A stretch of DNA of 64,000 nt, taken from NCBI RefSeq assembly GCF_014863355.1, contig NZ_JACZEP010000001.1:992001-1056000 (forward strand), given 5' to 3'. A program made the translations under genes and the position numbers. This document shows, piece by piece, positions 37,262-45,448 of this stretch. Origin of the DNA: Aminobacter carboxidus. GTDB taxonomy: Bacteria; Pseudomonadota; Alphaproteobacteria; Rhizobiales; Rhizobiaceae. Every line of letters begins with the position of its first letter. Position 1 is the first letter of the stretch. The notes under the pieces were generated by a model. The model was not told the origin of the DNA. It saw only the letters and a program-made list of their open reading frames with translations, and made no database searches.

Positions 37262-38048
37262 CCGCCCGATCCTGATGTTCGATTCAGGCATTGGCGGGCT
37301 GACAGTGCTGCGCGAGGCGCGCGTGCTGATGCCCGAGCGCCGCTTCGTCTATGTCGCTGACGACGCGGCCTTTCCTTATGGTGCCTGGGAAGAGCCGGCG
37401 CTCAAGGCGCGCATCCTCGATCTGTTCGGCCGCTTGCTCGAGCGCTTCGATCCCGAAATCTCGGTCATTCCCTGCAACACGGCGTCGACGCTGGTCATCG
37501 ATGCGCTGCGCCAGGCGTTCCCCGGCCATCCCTTCGTCGGCACCGTGCCGGCGATCAAGCCGGCCGCTGAACGCACGCGGTCGGGGCTGGTTTCGGTGCT
37601 GGCAACGCCCGGCACGGTCAAGCGCCAATACACGCGCGACCTGATCACCCAATGGGCGACCAAGTGCCATGTCAGGCTGGTCGGCAGCGACAGGCTTGCG
37701 CAGATGGCCGAGACTTACATGCGCGACGGCTTTGTCGACGAGCAGGCAGTCAAGGACGAGATCGCCCCTTGCTTCATCGAGCAGGACGACCGGCGCACCG
37801 ACATCGTCGTGCTCGCCTGCACGCATTACCCGTTCCTGGTTAATCGCATGCGCAAGACCGCACCCTGGCCGGTCGACTGGATCGACCCCGCCGAGGCGAT
37901 CGCGCGCCGGGCTCTGTCATTGCTCAATGGCTCACGCGGCCGGCGCGACGACGCCGGTCCCGATATCGCGGTCTTCACCTCGAAACGCACCGACTTCGCC
38001 ACGCGCCGGCTGATGCAGGGATTTGGGCTGGCTGTCGAAGGAACATGA
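37254..38048 (+). CDS. murI: Glutamate racemase
   Basis: 264-residue cofactor-independent racemase making D-glutamate for peptidoglycan. D10-S11 in [14 protein letters not shown], catalytic C74 in IPCNTASTL and C189 in [10 protein letters not shown] are intact. The ATG at 37254 lies within the end of trmJ and has AGGGGG before it. The partner gene context (trmJ-murI) is common in rhizobia. Confidence 0.96.
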   Translation: MTDRPILMFDSGIGGLTVLREARVLMPERRFVYVADDAAFPYGAWEEPALKARILDLFGRLLERFDPEISVIPCNTASTLVIDALRQAFPGHPFVGTVPAIKPAAERTRSGLVSVLATPGTVKRQYTRDLITQWATKCHVRLVGSDRLAQMAETYMRDGFVDEQAVKDEIAPCFIEQDDRRTDIVVLACTHYPFLVNRMRKTAPWPVDWIDPAEAIARRALSLLNGSRGRRDDAGPDIAVFTSKRTDFATRRLMQGFGLAVEGT

Positions 38049-38094
38049 CGGCGCGGCAGGCGTTTCCCAAACACGAGAGGTGAGGAGAAACGCC

Positions 38095-38283
38095 ATGCCT
38101 GCAACATCAAGAGCTCAGCAGAAGGCCGCAGGAGCGGCGCTCGCCGCCAAGCGCGGCGAGATCAAGAAGAGCGAATTGGTCGGCGCATCGAAGGAAATGT
38201 ATGAGTCGATGACCGAAAAGCAGCTCGAAGAGGTCGCCGAGACCAAGCACAAGGGCTTGCCGGAGCACAAGACAAAGCACTAG
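38095..38283 (+). CDS. DUF3008 family small protein
   Basis: 62-residue basic/acidic helical protein of family DUF3008. It contains SRAQQKAAGAALAAKRGE, GASKEMYESMTEKQLEEVAE and GLPEHK, the whole of the family signature. GAGGAGAAA lies before the ATG at 38095. Such proteins are widespread in Rhizobiales; the function is unknown, though stress-related KGG-like roles have been suggested. It is followed by palindromes. Confidence 0.9.
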   Translation: MPATSRAQQKAAGAALAAKRGEIKKSELVGASKEMYESMTEKQLEEVAETKHKGLPEHKTKH

Positions 38284-38285
38284 CC

Positions 38286-38338
38286 GCGCGTCCAATTGGA
38301 CGCGCACTCTGTGCCGAAAATCGATTCCGATTTTCCGG
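38286..38338. repeat. Two palindromic elements after DUF3008 gene
   Basis: A perfect 20-bp palindrome GCGCGTCCAATTGGACGCGC (38286-38305) begins two bases after the stop codon and may act as a terminator. It is followed by CCGAAAATCG-ATTC-CGATTTTCCGG (38314-38338), which resembles a dispersed rhizobial intergenic element. Confidence 0.65.
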
Positions 38339-38365
38339 GGCATGCACTGAGCCCCGGCAGTCCGG

Positions 38366-39001
38366 TCAGTAGCCGACGGTGAAGCGCTTGCCCGTATGCT
38401 TGGGCGTTTCGGCCTCGTCGACAATGGCGACCGCCAGGTCTTCGACCGAGATGTGGCTTTCGCCCTTGGCGTCGAACACCGGCTGGTCGCCGCCAATGCG
38501 GAACTTTGCTGTCCGTTCGCCGGGAGCCATCATGATGGCCGGCGAGATGAACGACCATTCCACGTCAGTCTCCGAACGCAGTGCTGCGAGTGCATCACGG
38601 GCGGCGCGTGCGCCGTCCTTGTAGGCTTCGGGGAAGTGCGGGCCGTCGACGAGTTGCTTGCCGTCGATTTCGAGGCTGCCGGCGCCACCAACCACGATCA
38701 CGCGCTTGTCGGCGGCCTTGGCTGCGGCGACGATCGCCTTCGAGCCGGCGAGATGCTTCGAATAGATCTCGGGATCGCCCCAACCGCCATTGAAGGCCGA
38801 GATGACGATGTCGCTGCCGGAGATCGCCGCCTTCAGCGCCTCAATGTCGCTGGCGTCGGCCTTGACGGCGGTGACACCGTCGATCTGCGCGACCTTCTCC
38901 GGGCTGCGGACAATCGCCGTAACCTTATGGCCGCGCGAGGTCGCTTCCTTGAGGATGGTGGTGCCGACAAAGCCGGATGCGCCGATGAGAGCGATTTTCA
39001 T
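38366..39001 (-). CDS. NAD(P)-binding oxidoreductase, atypical SDR (YwnB-like)
   Basis: 211-residue Rossmann-fold protein. The N-terminus has MKIALIGASGFVGTTILKEA with the GASGFVG dinucleotide-binding motif, and later VVGGAGSLEIDGKQLVD and DVEWSFISPAIMMAPGERTA, as in the NAD(P)H-binding family (PF13460). Probably a quinone, flavin or azo-linked reductase or a sensor; the substrate is unknown. AAGGAGAAC precedes the ATG. It is divergent from an HxlR regulator with a shared 149-base region, the classic arrangement of an HxlR-controlled target gene. Confidence 0.88.
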   Translation of the reverse strand: MKIALIGASGFVGTTILKEATSRGHKVTAIVRSPEKVAQIDGVTAVKADASDIEALKAAISGSDIVISAFNGGWGDPEIYSKHLAGSKAIVAAAKAADKRVIVVGGAGSLEIDGKQLVDGPHFPEAYKDGARAARDALAALRSETDVEWSFISPAIMMAPGERTAKFRIGGDQPVFDAKGESHISVEDLAVAIVDEAETPKHTGKRFTVGY

Positions 39002-39064
39002 GACTGTTCTCCTTGTTCGGTCTGTTTTGCCTTCCGTGGCAAAAGCAGGTATGATCTGTAATCA

Positions 39065-39081
39065 AGTTACCAACGATAACT
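39065..39081. promoter_or_regulatory. Candidate HxlR operator in divergent promoter region
   Basis: AGTTA-CCAACGA-TAACT: perfect 5-bp arms with 7-base spacer between the oxidoreductase and the HxlR gene. It fits the GTTAC-type dyads seen before many HxlR-regulated genes. Binding is inferred from position. Confidence 0.5.
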
Positions 39082-39150
39082 ATATAGATCGAACCGACGG
39101 ATGCGAAAAGAACGCATGATTTCGTGCCCAGGTTACCTCAGGAGAACCAC

Positions 39151-39561
39151 ATGAACGCGCCAGCGAAGGCATCCGCCGCGGTGCCGCTGCTTCACACCAC
39201 GCCCGGCTTCGAAGCCGATGGCGGCAACACGTGCCCCATTCGCGAAGTGCTGGACCGCGTCGGCGACACCTGGAGCATCCTTGTCATCATCAACCTCCAG
39301 GAGCATTCGGTGCGCTTCAACGCTCTGAAGCGCTCCATCGAAGGCATTTCGCAGCGCATGCTGACGGTCACCTTGCGCTCGCTCGAACGCGACGGGCTTG
39401 TCACACGCACGGTGCGGCCGACCACGCCACCGGAGGTCGAATACGGGCTGACCGAACTCGGGCAGTCCATCGCCGTGCCGATCGCATCGCTCGGCAGCTG
39501 GGCTGCAAGCAATCGCGACCGCATGCGCCAGGCGAGGGAGACCTTCGATCTCGACACCTGA
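39151..39561 (+). CDS. HxlR-family transcriptional regulator
   Basis: 136-residue winged-helix regulator. It shows the family hallmark CPIREVLDRVGDTWSILVII (about 30-49), with the sensing cysteine at the start of the domain, followed by RFNALKRSIEGISQRMLTVT and LRSLERDGLVTR. AGGAGAACC precedes the ATG at 39151. It likely regulates the divergent NAD(P)-binding protein gene in response to an electrophile or quinone (inference). Confidence 0.93.
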   Translation: MNAPAKASAAVPLLHTTPGFEADGGNTCPIREVLDRVGDTWSILVIINLQEHSVRFNALKRSIEGISQRMLTVTLRSLERDGLVTRTVRPTTPPEVEYGLTELGQSIAVPIASLGSWAASNRDRMRQARETFDLDT

Positions 39562-39608
39562 GCGCGCAGGAATCGGAATGCGTCGACGGACGTGACGGCC
39601 TAGCCTCG

Positions 39609-39628
39609 GCTCCAACCTGAAATGGAGC
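39609..39628 (+). promoter_or_regulatory. Hairpin that can cover the ribosome-binding site
   Basis: GCTCCA (39609-39614) pairs with TGGAGC (39623-39628), which contains the GGAG of the following oxygenase gene. The pairing would hide the site in the mRNA; the biological effect is unproven. Confidence 0.35.
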
Positions 39629-39634
39629 GCCGCG

Positions 39635-40342
39635 ATGAATGCCGACGACATTGTTTCGAAGCTGGACTGGGATTCGATACTTCGCAACCTTGATGCGTTC
39701 GGTGTCGCACCGACCGGCCCGCTGCTGGATCGGCAAACCTGCCTCGAATTGCGGGCGCTCTACGATCAGGACCAGCATTTTCGCAGCCGCATCGTCATGC
39801 AGCGGCACGGATTTGGTTCCGGCGAATACAAGTACTTCGCCAACCCGCTTCCGCAGATGATCGCCGGCCTTCGCCGAGGCTTCTACGAGCGCCTCGCACC
39901 CTTCGCCAATGGCTGGAACGAACGCATGGGGCTCGACAGGCGCTATCCGGCCGGTCTCGACGCCTTCCTTGCCGAGTGCCACGCCGACGGGCAGACAAAA
40001 CCGACGCCGCTTCTGCTCAAATACGGCGCCGGTGACTACAACTGCCTGCATCAGGACGTCTATGGCGCTCACCTCTTTCCGGTTCAGCTGGTGATTCTGC
40101 TTTCCGATCCGCAATCCGAGTTCGAGGGCGGCGATTTCGTCATGACCGAGCAGCGTCCGCGTATGCAGTCGCGCGCCGAAGTGGTATCGCTCGGCATCGG
40201 GCAAGGCGCGCTGTTTGCCGTCAACGACCGGCCCAAGGCCGGCACGCGCGGCGACTATCGCGTCAAGATGCGCCACGGCGTCAGCCGGATTCACAGAGGC
40301 GAGCGCTTCACGATGGGCGTTATCTTCCACGACGCGAAATGA
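39635..40342 (+). CDS. 2OG-Fe(II) oxygenase family protein
   Basis: 235-residue dioxygenase of the 2-oxoglutarate/Fe(II) superfamily. The iron triad is visible: H139 and D141 in CLHQDVYG and H214 in KMRHGVS, with R221/R224 nearby (RIHRGERFTMG) suited to bind 2-oxoglutarate. The N-terminal half is helical with MQRHGFGSGEYKYFANPLPQ. The substrate is unknown; related proteins hydroxylate proteins, nucleic acids or small molecules. GGAG precedes the ATG by 8 bases and can be hidden in a hairpin. It stands alone between the HxlR gene and rpsD. Confidence 0.88.
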   Translation: MNADDIVSKLDWDSILRNLDAFGVAPTGPLLDRQTCLELRALYDQDQHFRSRIVMQRHGFGSGEYKYFANPLPQMIAGLRRGFYERLAPFANGWNERMGLDRRYPAGLDAFLAECHADGQTKPTPLLLKYGAGDYNCLHQDVYGAHLFPVQLVILLSDPQSEFEGGDFVMTEQRPRMQSRAEVVSLGIGQGALFAVNDRPKAGTRGDYRVKMRHGVSRIHRGERFTMGVIFHDAK

Positions 40343-40402
40343 GCCGGCTTTTGGCTCCCAGCGTTGACATTGCATGATGTTTCGCCTAGTTAGCCGCCAA
40401 CG

Positions 40403-40420
40403 CCGGGCCGAAACGCCCGG
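40403..40420 (+). terminator. Hairpin between oxygenase and rpsD
   Basis: CCGGGC-CGAAAC-GCCCGG, followed by TGTTTCATTTGA: a 6-bp GC-rich stem with a partly T-rich tail. It could terminate the oxygenase transcript. Confidence 0.5.
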
Positions 40421-40442
40421 TGTTTCATTTGACGTGTCCCGT

Positions 40443-40540
40443 GGACCTTTTCCGCAAAGCGTGCGTGGAAGGTCCTGTCAGGCTCCGAAAACGGGGGCCA
40501 GAGGAGGGCGCGTTTCCTTCACTCGAAACACGAGGTTTCG
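40443..40540 (+). promoter_or_regulatory. Structured leader of rpsD
   Basis: Two potential hairpins: GGACCTTTTCC (40443-40453) with GGAAGGTCC (40467-40475), having a two-base bulge, and CGAAAC-ACGAG-GTTTCG (40524-40540), ending 26 bases before the rpsD start. S4 autoregulates its own operon in other bacteria by binding the leader; an analogous role here is inference. Confidence 0.4.
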
Positions 40541-40566
40541 GGTGTATCGTTTTGAAAGGGAATGCG

Positions 40567-41184
40567 ATGAGCAAGCGCGAATCCGCGAAATACAAAATCG
40601 ATCGTCGTCTTGGCGAAAACATCTGGGGCCGTCCGAAGTCCCCGGTCAACAAGCGTGAATACGGCCCCGGCCAGCACGGTCAGCGCCGCAAGGGCAAGCT
40701 TTCGGACTTCGGTCTGCAGCTGCGCGCCAAGCAGAAGCTGAAGGGTCACTACGGTGACGTTTCGGAAAAGCAGTTCCGCAAGACCTACGAAGAGGCAAAC
40801 CGCCGCAAGGGTGACACCTCCGAGAACCTGATCGGCCTGCTCGAGTCGCGTCTGGATGCGGTCGTTTACCGCGCCAAGTTCGTGCCGACCATTTTCGCTG
40901 CCCGTCAGTTCGTCAACCACGGCCACGTCAACGTCAACGGCAAGCGCACCAACATCTCGTCCTACCGCTGCAAGGCTGGCGACGTGATCGAAGTCCGCGA
41001 GAAGTCGAAGCAGCTGGTCATCGTGCTTGAGGCCGTTGGTCTCGCCGAGCGCGACGTTCCTGACTACATCGAAGTCGATCACAACAAGATGGTCGCGACC
41101 TTTGCTCGCGTTCCCGGCCTGTCGGACGTTCCGTACGCAGTGCAGATGGAACCGAACCTCGTCGTCGAATTCTATTCGCGCTAA
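40567..41184 (+). CDS. rpsD: 30S ribosomal protein S4
   Basis: 205-residue primary rRNA-binding protein of the small subunit, nucleating assembly at the 5' domain of 16S rRNA. It has [40 protein letters not shown] and the S4 RNA-binding domain with [20 protein letters not shown] and [20 protein letters not shown]. The ATG at 40567 follows GAAAGGGAATGC; the longer frame upstream is chance. It is a single-gene unit, unlike the alpha operon of E. coli, and ends at a perfect terminator. Confidence 0.99.
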   Translation: MSKRESAKYKIDRRLGENIWGRPKSPVNKREYGPGQHGQRRKGKLSDFGLQLRAKQKLKGHYGDVSEKQFRKTYEEANRRKGDTSENLIGLLESRLDAVVYRAKFVPTIFAARQFVNHGHVNVNGKRTNISSYRCKAGDVIEVREKSKQLVIVLEAVGLAERDVPDYIEVDHNKMVATFARVPGLSDVPYAVQMEPNLVVEFYSR

Positions 41185-41209
41185 TCCTCGGATCAGCATC
41201 GAATTGCAG

Positions 41210-41237
41210 AGAGCGGCCGGAAACGGCCGCTCTTTTC
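41210..41237 (+). terminator. Terminator after rpsD
   Basis: AGAGCGGCCG-GAAA-CGGCCGCTCT: perfect 10-bp stem with a GNRA loop, followed by TTTTCG. Confidence 0.92.
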
Positions 41238-41356
41238 GTTTGTGCGCGCTGGCAACCGGACGGTCGCGCCTTGCATGGTGCGGAAAAGTACGAAATACCG
41301 CGTCGATGGGCAGTGGCCGTGCTTTCGCGGCGCTGTGGATTTGAAGGACCGTGCCG

Positions 41357-42205
41357 ATGGGCATTCACGAGCAGGACGCGCTGGCCGAGCCGGAAGACCT
41401 CAACTTCCAGCTCTATCGCGATGCGCCTTCGTCGGTGGAGTTCAACAAGCTGCGCAAGCGGCTGTTGCGGCTGACCCGCCAGGCGATCGAGGATTACGCC
41501 ATGGCCAGGCCAGGCGAGCGCTGGCTGGTGGCGCTGTCGGGCGGCAAGGATTCCTATGGCCTGCTCGCTGTCTTGATGGATCTCAAATGGCGCGGGCTGC
41601 TGCCGGTCGAACTGCTTGCCTGCAATCTCGACCAGGGCCAGCCCAACTTCCCCAAGAACGTGCTGCCTGACTATCTCAACGCGAACGGCATTGCCCACCG
41701 CATCGAATACCGCGACACCTACGCCATCGTCACCGAGAAACTGCCGGAGGGCAGCACCTATTGTTCGCTGTGCTCACGGCTCAGGCGCGGCCATCTCTAC
41801 CGCATCGCGCGCGAGGAGGGCTGCTCTTCGCTGGTGCTCGGCCACCATCGCGAGGACATCCTCGAGACCTTCTTCATGAACCTGTTCCATGGCGGCCGCC
41901 TTGCCGCCATGCCGCCGAAGCTGCTCAATGACGACGGCGACGTCATGGTGCTCAGGCCGCTGGCCTTCTGTGCTGAGGCAGACATGGCCAAGTTCGCCGA
42001 AGGCATGAAGTTTCCGATCATTCCCTGCGACCTCTGCGGCAGCCAGGAAGGGCTCCAGCGCAATGCCATGAAGGCGATGCTGGACGATATCGAAAAGCGC
42101 ATGCCGGGCCGCAAGGACACGATGTTGCGCGCGCTGGCCAACACACGCCCGTCGCATCTGCTCGACCGCAAGCTGTTCGATTTTGCCGGCTTGATGGCTG
42201 GCTAG
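41357..42205 (+). CDS. ttcA: tRNA 2-thiocytidine biosynthesis protein TtcA
   Basis: 282-residue PP-loop ATPase that thiolates cytidine 32 in tRNA, using a [4Fe-4S] cluster. The PP-loop SGGKDS lies at 61-66 and the cysteines C136 and C139 ([10 protein letters not shown]) together with C224 and C227 (CDLCGS) are the cluster/active-site positions. The ATG at 41357 follows GAAGGA; a GTG at 41351 is an alternative. It depends on the Suf products encoded in this window. A perfect terminator follows. Confidence 0.95.
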   Translation: MGIHEQDALAEPEDLNFQLYRDAPSSVEFNKLRKRLLRLTRQAIEDYAMARPGERWLVALSGGKDSYGLLAVLMDLKWRGLLPVELLACNLDQGQPNFPKNVLPDYLNANGIAHRIEYRDTYAIVTEKLPEGSTYCSLCSRLRRGHLYRIAREEGCSSLVLGHHREDILETFFMNLFHGGRLAAMPPKLLNDDGDVMVLRPLAFCAEADMAKFAEGMKFPIIPCDLCGSQEGLQRNAMKAMLDDIEKRMPGRKDTMLRALANTRPSHLLDRKLFDFAGLMAG

Positions 42206-42229
42206 GATCAACGGATCCATCAAGACAAC

Positions 42230-42265
42230 AGCCCGAAAAACCGGCTTGGTTTTTCGGGCTGTTTT
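42230..42265. terminator. Terminator after ttcA
   Basis: AGCCCGAAAAACC / GGTTTTTCGGGCT: perfect 13-bp stem, 5-base loop, followed by GTTTTCG. It lies between convergent ttcA and the MFS gene. Confidence 0.92.
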
Positions 42266-42296
42266 CGTATTCGGAGACTGTGTCTCGCTCCCGCTG

Positions 42297-43562
42297 TCAG
42301 TGGACCTCAGCTACTACCGGCTTGGGATCGTGCTGGCCGCGAAACAGCTTGCCCTTCTCGGCGATCAGCACCATCACCAGGCCGATGGCGGCAACGCCGC
42401 AGAAGCCGATGGCCAGCGGCACTGTCGTGCCGTCGAAGGACTGGCCGATGGCCGCGCCGATCAACCCGCCACCCAGCGTCTGCATGAAGCCCTGCACCGA
42501 TGACGCCGTGCCGGCGATATGGCCGAGCGGCTCCATGGCGATGGAATTGAAATTCGAGCCGATCCAGCCGAACTGGAACATCGCCAGCGCAAACAGCACG
42601 ATGAAGGCGGCGAACGGCACCGGCCCGGTCAGCGACCAGGAGAGCCAGATCATGCTCACCAGCAAAAAGCCGATCAGCGCGCCGTGCGACAGCTTGCGCA
42701 TGCCGAGCTTGCCGACAAGCCGGGAGTTGAGGAACGACGACACCGACATCATGCCGGCGATCGCCGCGAACACCAGCGGGAACCAGACGCCGAGCCCGTA
42801 GAGGCCGACATAGACCTGCTGGGCCGAGTTGATGAAGCCGAACAGGGCGCCGAAGATCGTCATCGAGGCGAGCGTGTACCACAGCGACATGCGCGTGGTG
42901 AGCACGGTACGAAACCCCTTGGCGATCGACAGGATCGACAGCGGCCGCCGGTCGTCGGGGTGCATCGTTTCGGGCAGCCGGATCGCCGCCCACAGCGTGA
43001 TCGCCAGCGCTGACACCGCCATGACGATGAAGATCATGTGCCATTCCGAAAACAGCATGACGATCTGGCCCATGGCGGGCGCCACCACGGGCACGATCAT
43101 GAACACCATGAAGATCAGCGACATGATCTCGGCCATCTGTCGCCCGCCGAAGCGGTCGCGCACCACCGAGACCGCGATCACCCGCGTCGATGCGGCACCG
43201 ATGCCCTGGACGAAGCGTAGTGCAAGCAAGGTTTCAAAGCTCGGCGCGAAGGCCGCGGCAAAGGCCGCCAGCACATAGATGCCGAGGCCGAACAGCAGCG
43301 GCTTGCGCCGGCCGAACCGGTCGGAGATCGGTCCGTAGGCCAAAAGCGCCAGCGCGAGGCCAGCGAAATAGGCGGTGATCACATATTGGCGGTGGTTTTC
43401 GCTCTCGACATTGAGGGCCGCACCGATCTGCTGCAGCGCCGGCAGCATGATGTCGACGGCCAGCGCGTTGACGGCCATCAGGGCGGCGGCCAGCGCGATG
43501 AATTCCCAACGCGGAATCGGGAACACGCCCTGTTGGGCGCTGGGAGAGACTTTCTGTTCCAT
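42297..43562 (-). CDS. MFS multidrug transporter, Bcr/CflA type
   Basis: 421-residue 12-helix major facilitator of the drug:H+ antiporter-1 family. The loop 2-3 motif is GPISDRFGRRKPLL, helix 4 has RFVQGIGAASTRVIAVSVVRD, and helix 5 region IVPVVAPAMGQIV matches antiporter motif C-like Gly/Pro pattern. Early VNALAVDIMLPALQQIG is typical of Bcr/CflA exporters (chloramphenicol, bicyclomycin, sulfonamides). Substrate not predictable. It is a lone gene, separated from grxD by a terminator hairpin. Confidence 0.92.
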   Translation of the reverse strand: MEQKVSPSAQQGVFPIPRWEFIALAAALMAVNALAVDIMLPALQQIGAALNVESENHRQYVITAYFAGLALALLAYGPISDRFGRRKPLLFGLGIYVLAAFAAAFAPSFETLLALRFVQGIGAASTRVIAVSVVRDRFGGRQMAEIMSLIFMVFMIVPVVAPAMGQIVMLFSEWHMIFIVMAVSALAITLWAAIRLPETMHPDDRRPLSILSIAKGFRTVLTTRMSLWYTLASMTIFGALFGFINSAQQVYVGLYGLGVWFPLVFAAIAGMMSVSSFLNSRLVGKLGMRKLSHGALIGFLLVSMIWLSWSLTGPVPFAAFIVLFALAMFQFGWIGSNFNSIAMEPLGHIAGTASSVQGFMQTLGGGLIGAAIGQSFDGTTVPLAIGFCGVAAIGLVMVLIAEKGKLFRGQHDPKPVVAEVH

Positions 43563-43582
43563 GCGGAATCCAATTCAAACGG

Positions 43583-43608
43583 AAATGCGCCGGAAAGCCG
43601 GCGCATTT
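43583..43608 (-). terminator. Terminator after grxD
   Basis: AAATGCGCCGG-AAAG-CCGGCGCATTT: perfect 11-bp stem; on the minus strand the final TTT continues to TTTCCGTTTG. It separates the grxD unit from the MFS gene. Confidence 0.8.
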
Positions 43609-43654
43609 GCCACAAACGGGACCCCGGAACAGGCCGGAGCCGGTAATTCTTATG

Positions 43655-43990
43655 TCAGGCGGCGCCCTTGACGCTCACGCCCTTCTCCTGAAGGAACGAC
43701 TGCAACTCGCCGGCCTGGAACATCTCGCGGATGATATCGCAGCCGCCGACGAACTCGCCCTTGACGTAGAGCTGGGGAATCGTCGGCCAGTTGGAATAGT
43801 CCTTGATGCCCTGGCGAAGGTCGTTCGAGGTCAGGACGTTGACGCCCTTGTAGTCGACCCCGAGGTAGTCGAGGATCTGGACGACCTGGCCGGAAAAGCC
43901 GCACTGTGGAAAGCCGGGCGTGCCCTTCATGAAAACCACGACATCCTGGCTCTTCACTTCGCTATCGATGTATTCGTTGATTCCGCTCAT
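43655..43990 (-). CDS. grxD: Monothiol glutaredoxin, Grx4 type
   Basis: 111-residue CGFS glutaredoxin. The active-site motif is [12 protein letters not shown] with C30, and a typical cis-proline lies in [20 protein letters not shown] with the glutathione-binding GGCD. CGFS proteins carry a [2Fe-2S] cluster with glutathione and hand it to BolA and target proteins. The ATG at 43990 (MSGINEYI) is the family start. A bolA gene lies 1.2 kb upstream on the same strand, with a methyltransferase and a small basic protein gene in between. Confidence 0.96.
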   Translation of the reverse strand: MSGINEYIDSEVKSQDVVVFMKGTPGFPQCGFSGQVVQILDYLGVDYKGVNVLTSNDLRQGIKDYSNWPTIPQLYVKGEFVGGCDIIREMFQAGELQSFLQEKGVSVKGAA

Positions 43991-44154
43991 GGCGCACCTA
44001 AACCTCAGATCTGGCCGGCGGACCGGCAATGTTCGTTAGACTGCTAGCATCTGCCACTATGTGGTTGCAACAGTCGAGCATTCCAAGCGTCGCGTCGACC
44101 CGAAATCCGGAAATGTGACCTTTTTGCCGCCTCGCGTCGCCCTTGGCTGCGCCG

Positions 44155-44379
44155 TCAGGTGCTGCGCCGCGCCTTCGAGCGCGAGCGCACGGTGCGCTTG
44201 CGGCTCGTCTGCTTCTTGGCTGGCCTTAAAAGCTTCTCGATCTGGCGCAGCGTCGCCGAATTCGAAGAGGTCGTGCGCTTGCGCCGGCGGGTCCGCTTGG
44301 ACGTGCTCGACGGTTTCTTCAGAATGTCCTTGAGCACGCCGTCGACGACGCCTTGGACCAAATCGTTGATCAATGACAT
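44155..44379 (-). CDS. Small basic Lys/Arg-rich protein
   Basis: 74-residue ORF beginning MSLINDLVQGVVDGVLKDIL, then a strongly basic tail with TSKRTRRRKRTTS and SRKRTVRSRSKARRST. The helix followed by a nucleic-acid-binding-like tail suggests contact with DNA or RNA, but no family is recognised. Upstream GGAAG is weakly placed. The basic composition is unlike random reading of GC-rich DNA, which argues for a gene. It sits between a methyltransferase gene and grxD on the same strand. Confidence 0.55.
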   Translation of the reverse strand: MSLINDLVQGVVDGVLKDILKKPSSTSKRTRRRKRTTSSNSATLRQIEKLLRPAKKQTSRKRTVRSRSKARRST

Positions 44380-44449
44380 GAGCGCCAGCTTCCCGTTCTG
44401 TGGAGTTTCCCGGATAAAAGATCGGGCAACCGATGTCGAGGCCTTCGGC

Positions 44450-45187
44450 CTACTTGATCGCTCGCACACAGATGAACGCCGGCGAACGGTTGAGCTCGGC
44501 GAAATGCCTAGGATCAACGGCGGCCATTTCAGCCACCGGCAACGGCTCAACGAAACGGTCGAGGCGCCAGCCGGCATCGGCCAACCCGTTCAGTATGTCC
44601 TGCAGCGGCCGGCGGTAGGATTCGACATAAGGGTTGGGCTCGCCAAAGCCGCCCCAATGCAGGCCCCAGCGGTTCGTCGCGAAATAGTCGGCATTGCCGC
44701 GGGCGCGGGCATCACCCCAGTCGCGCATCGGGTGGCCCATCGAAAAGACCAGCCGGCCGCCAGCCCGCGCGATGCGGTGGAACTCGGTGAAAACAGGCTT
44801 GAGGTCTTCGACATAGTCGAGCGCGAGGGAACACAGGATCGCGTCAATGCTAGCGATCGCCAGCCAGTCCAGTGGCTTGGCCAGGTCGCCTTCGTGGAAT
44901 TCGACGTCGAGACCCGCGCAGCGCTTGCGCGCCAGTTCAAGCATTTCAGGCGTAATGTCGAAGGCGCGGACCTTGGCACCTGCCCGTGCCAGCTTCTGCG
45001 AGCAGATGCCAGAGCCGCAGCCGGCATCGACCACGTCGAGCCCGGTGACGTCGCCGAGCAGGGCCAGCGAAGCCGGCCGCTCGTAAAGCGCGTTGTGGGG
45101 CTTGGTCGGGGCGGCCGCATCGTAGCGGTCAGCGAAAGTAGAGTAGGCGCGGCGCCCTATCTGATTGTCATCCGGGCGCCGCGTCAT
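44450..45187 (-). CDS. SAM-dependent methyltransferase (class I)
   Basis: 245-residue class I methyltransferase. Motif I is VVDAGCGSGICSQKLARAGA (about residues 53-72), motif II acidic AFDITPEMLELARK, and VFTEFHRIARAGGRLVFSMG is the post-II strand pattern. The group resembles UbiE/small-molecule methyltransferases; substrate unknown. It begins 13 bases after the bolA stop and so is likely part of the purL-bolA transcript. Confidence 0.9.
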   Translation of the reverse strand: MTRRPDDNQIGRRAYSTFADRYDAAAPTKPHNALYERPASLALLGDVTGLDVVDAGCGSGICSQKLARAGAKVRAFDITPEMLELARKRCAGLDVEFHEGDLAKPLDWLAIASIDAILCSLALDYVEDLKPVFTEFHRIARAGGRLVFSMGHPMRDWGDARARGNADYFATNRWGLHWGGFGEPNPYVESYRRPLQDILNGLADAGWRLDRFVEPLPVAEMAAVDPRHFAELNRSPAFICVRAIK

Positions 45188-45200
45188 CGGAGCGCAGACC

Positions 45201-45434
45201 TTACTCGGGAATGCTGGTCTGCAGGGCAAGCGCATGCAGCACACCGCCCATGTTGCCCTTCAGCGCGTCGTAGACCATCTGGTGCTGCTGCACCCGGGTC
45301 TTGCCGCGGAAGCTTTCCGAGACGACCTCGGCGGCGTAGTGGTCGCCATCGCCGGCGAGATCGCGGATGGTCACCCGGGCATCCGGAATGCCGTCCTTGA
45401 TCATCCGTTCGATGTCGTGTGCGTCCATTGCCAT
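45201..45434 (-). CDS. bolA: BolA family protein
   Basis: 77-residue BolA-like protein with KH-like fold: MIKDGIPDARVTIRDLAGDG, HYAAEVVSESFRGKTRVQQH and QMVYDALKGNMGGVLHALAL. The histidine in TRVQQHQMVY is the position that ligates the shared [2Fe-2S] cluster in BolA-Grx complexes. The ATG at 45434 follows GGGAA; an ATG at 45428 is also possible. It lies 14 bases behind purL, and the CGFS glutaredoxin is encoded downstream on the same strand. Confidence 0.92.
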   Translation of the reverse strand: MAMDAHDIERMIKDGIPDARVTIRDLAGDGDHYAAEVVSESFRGKTRVQQHQMVYDALKGNMGGVLHALALQTSIPE

Positions 45435-45448
45435 GTTGTCGTTCCCGC

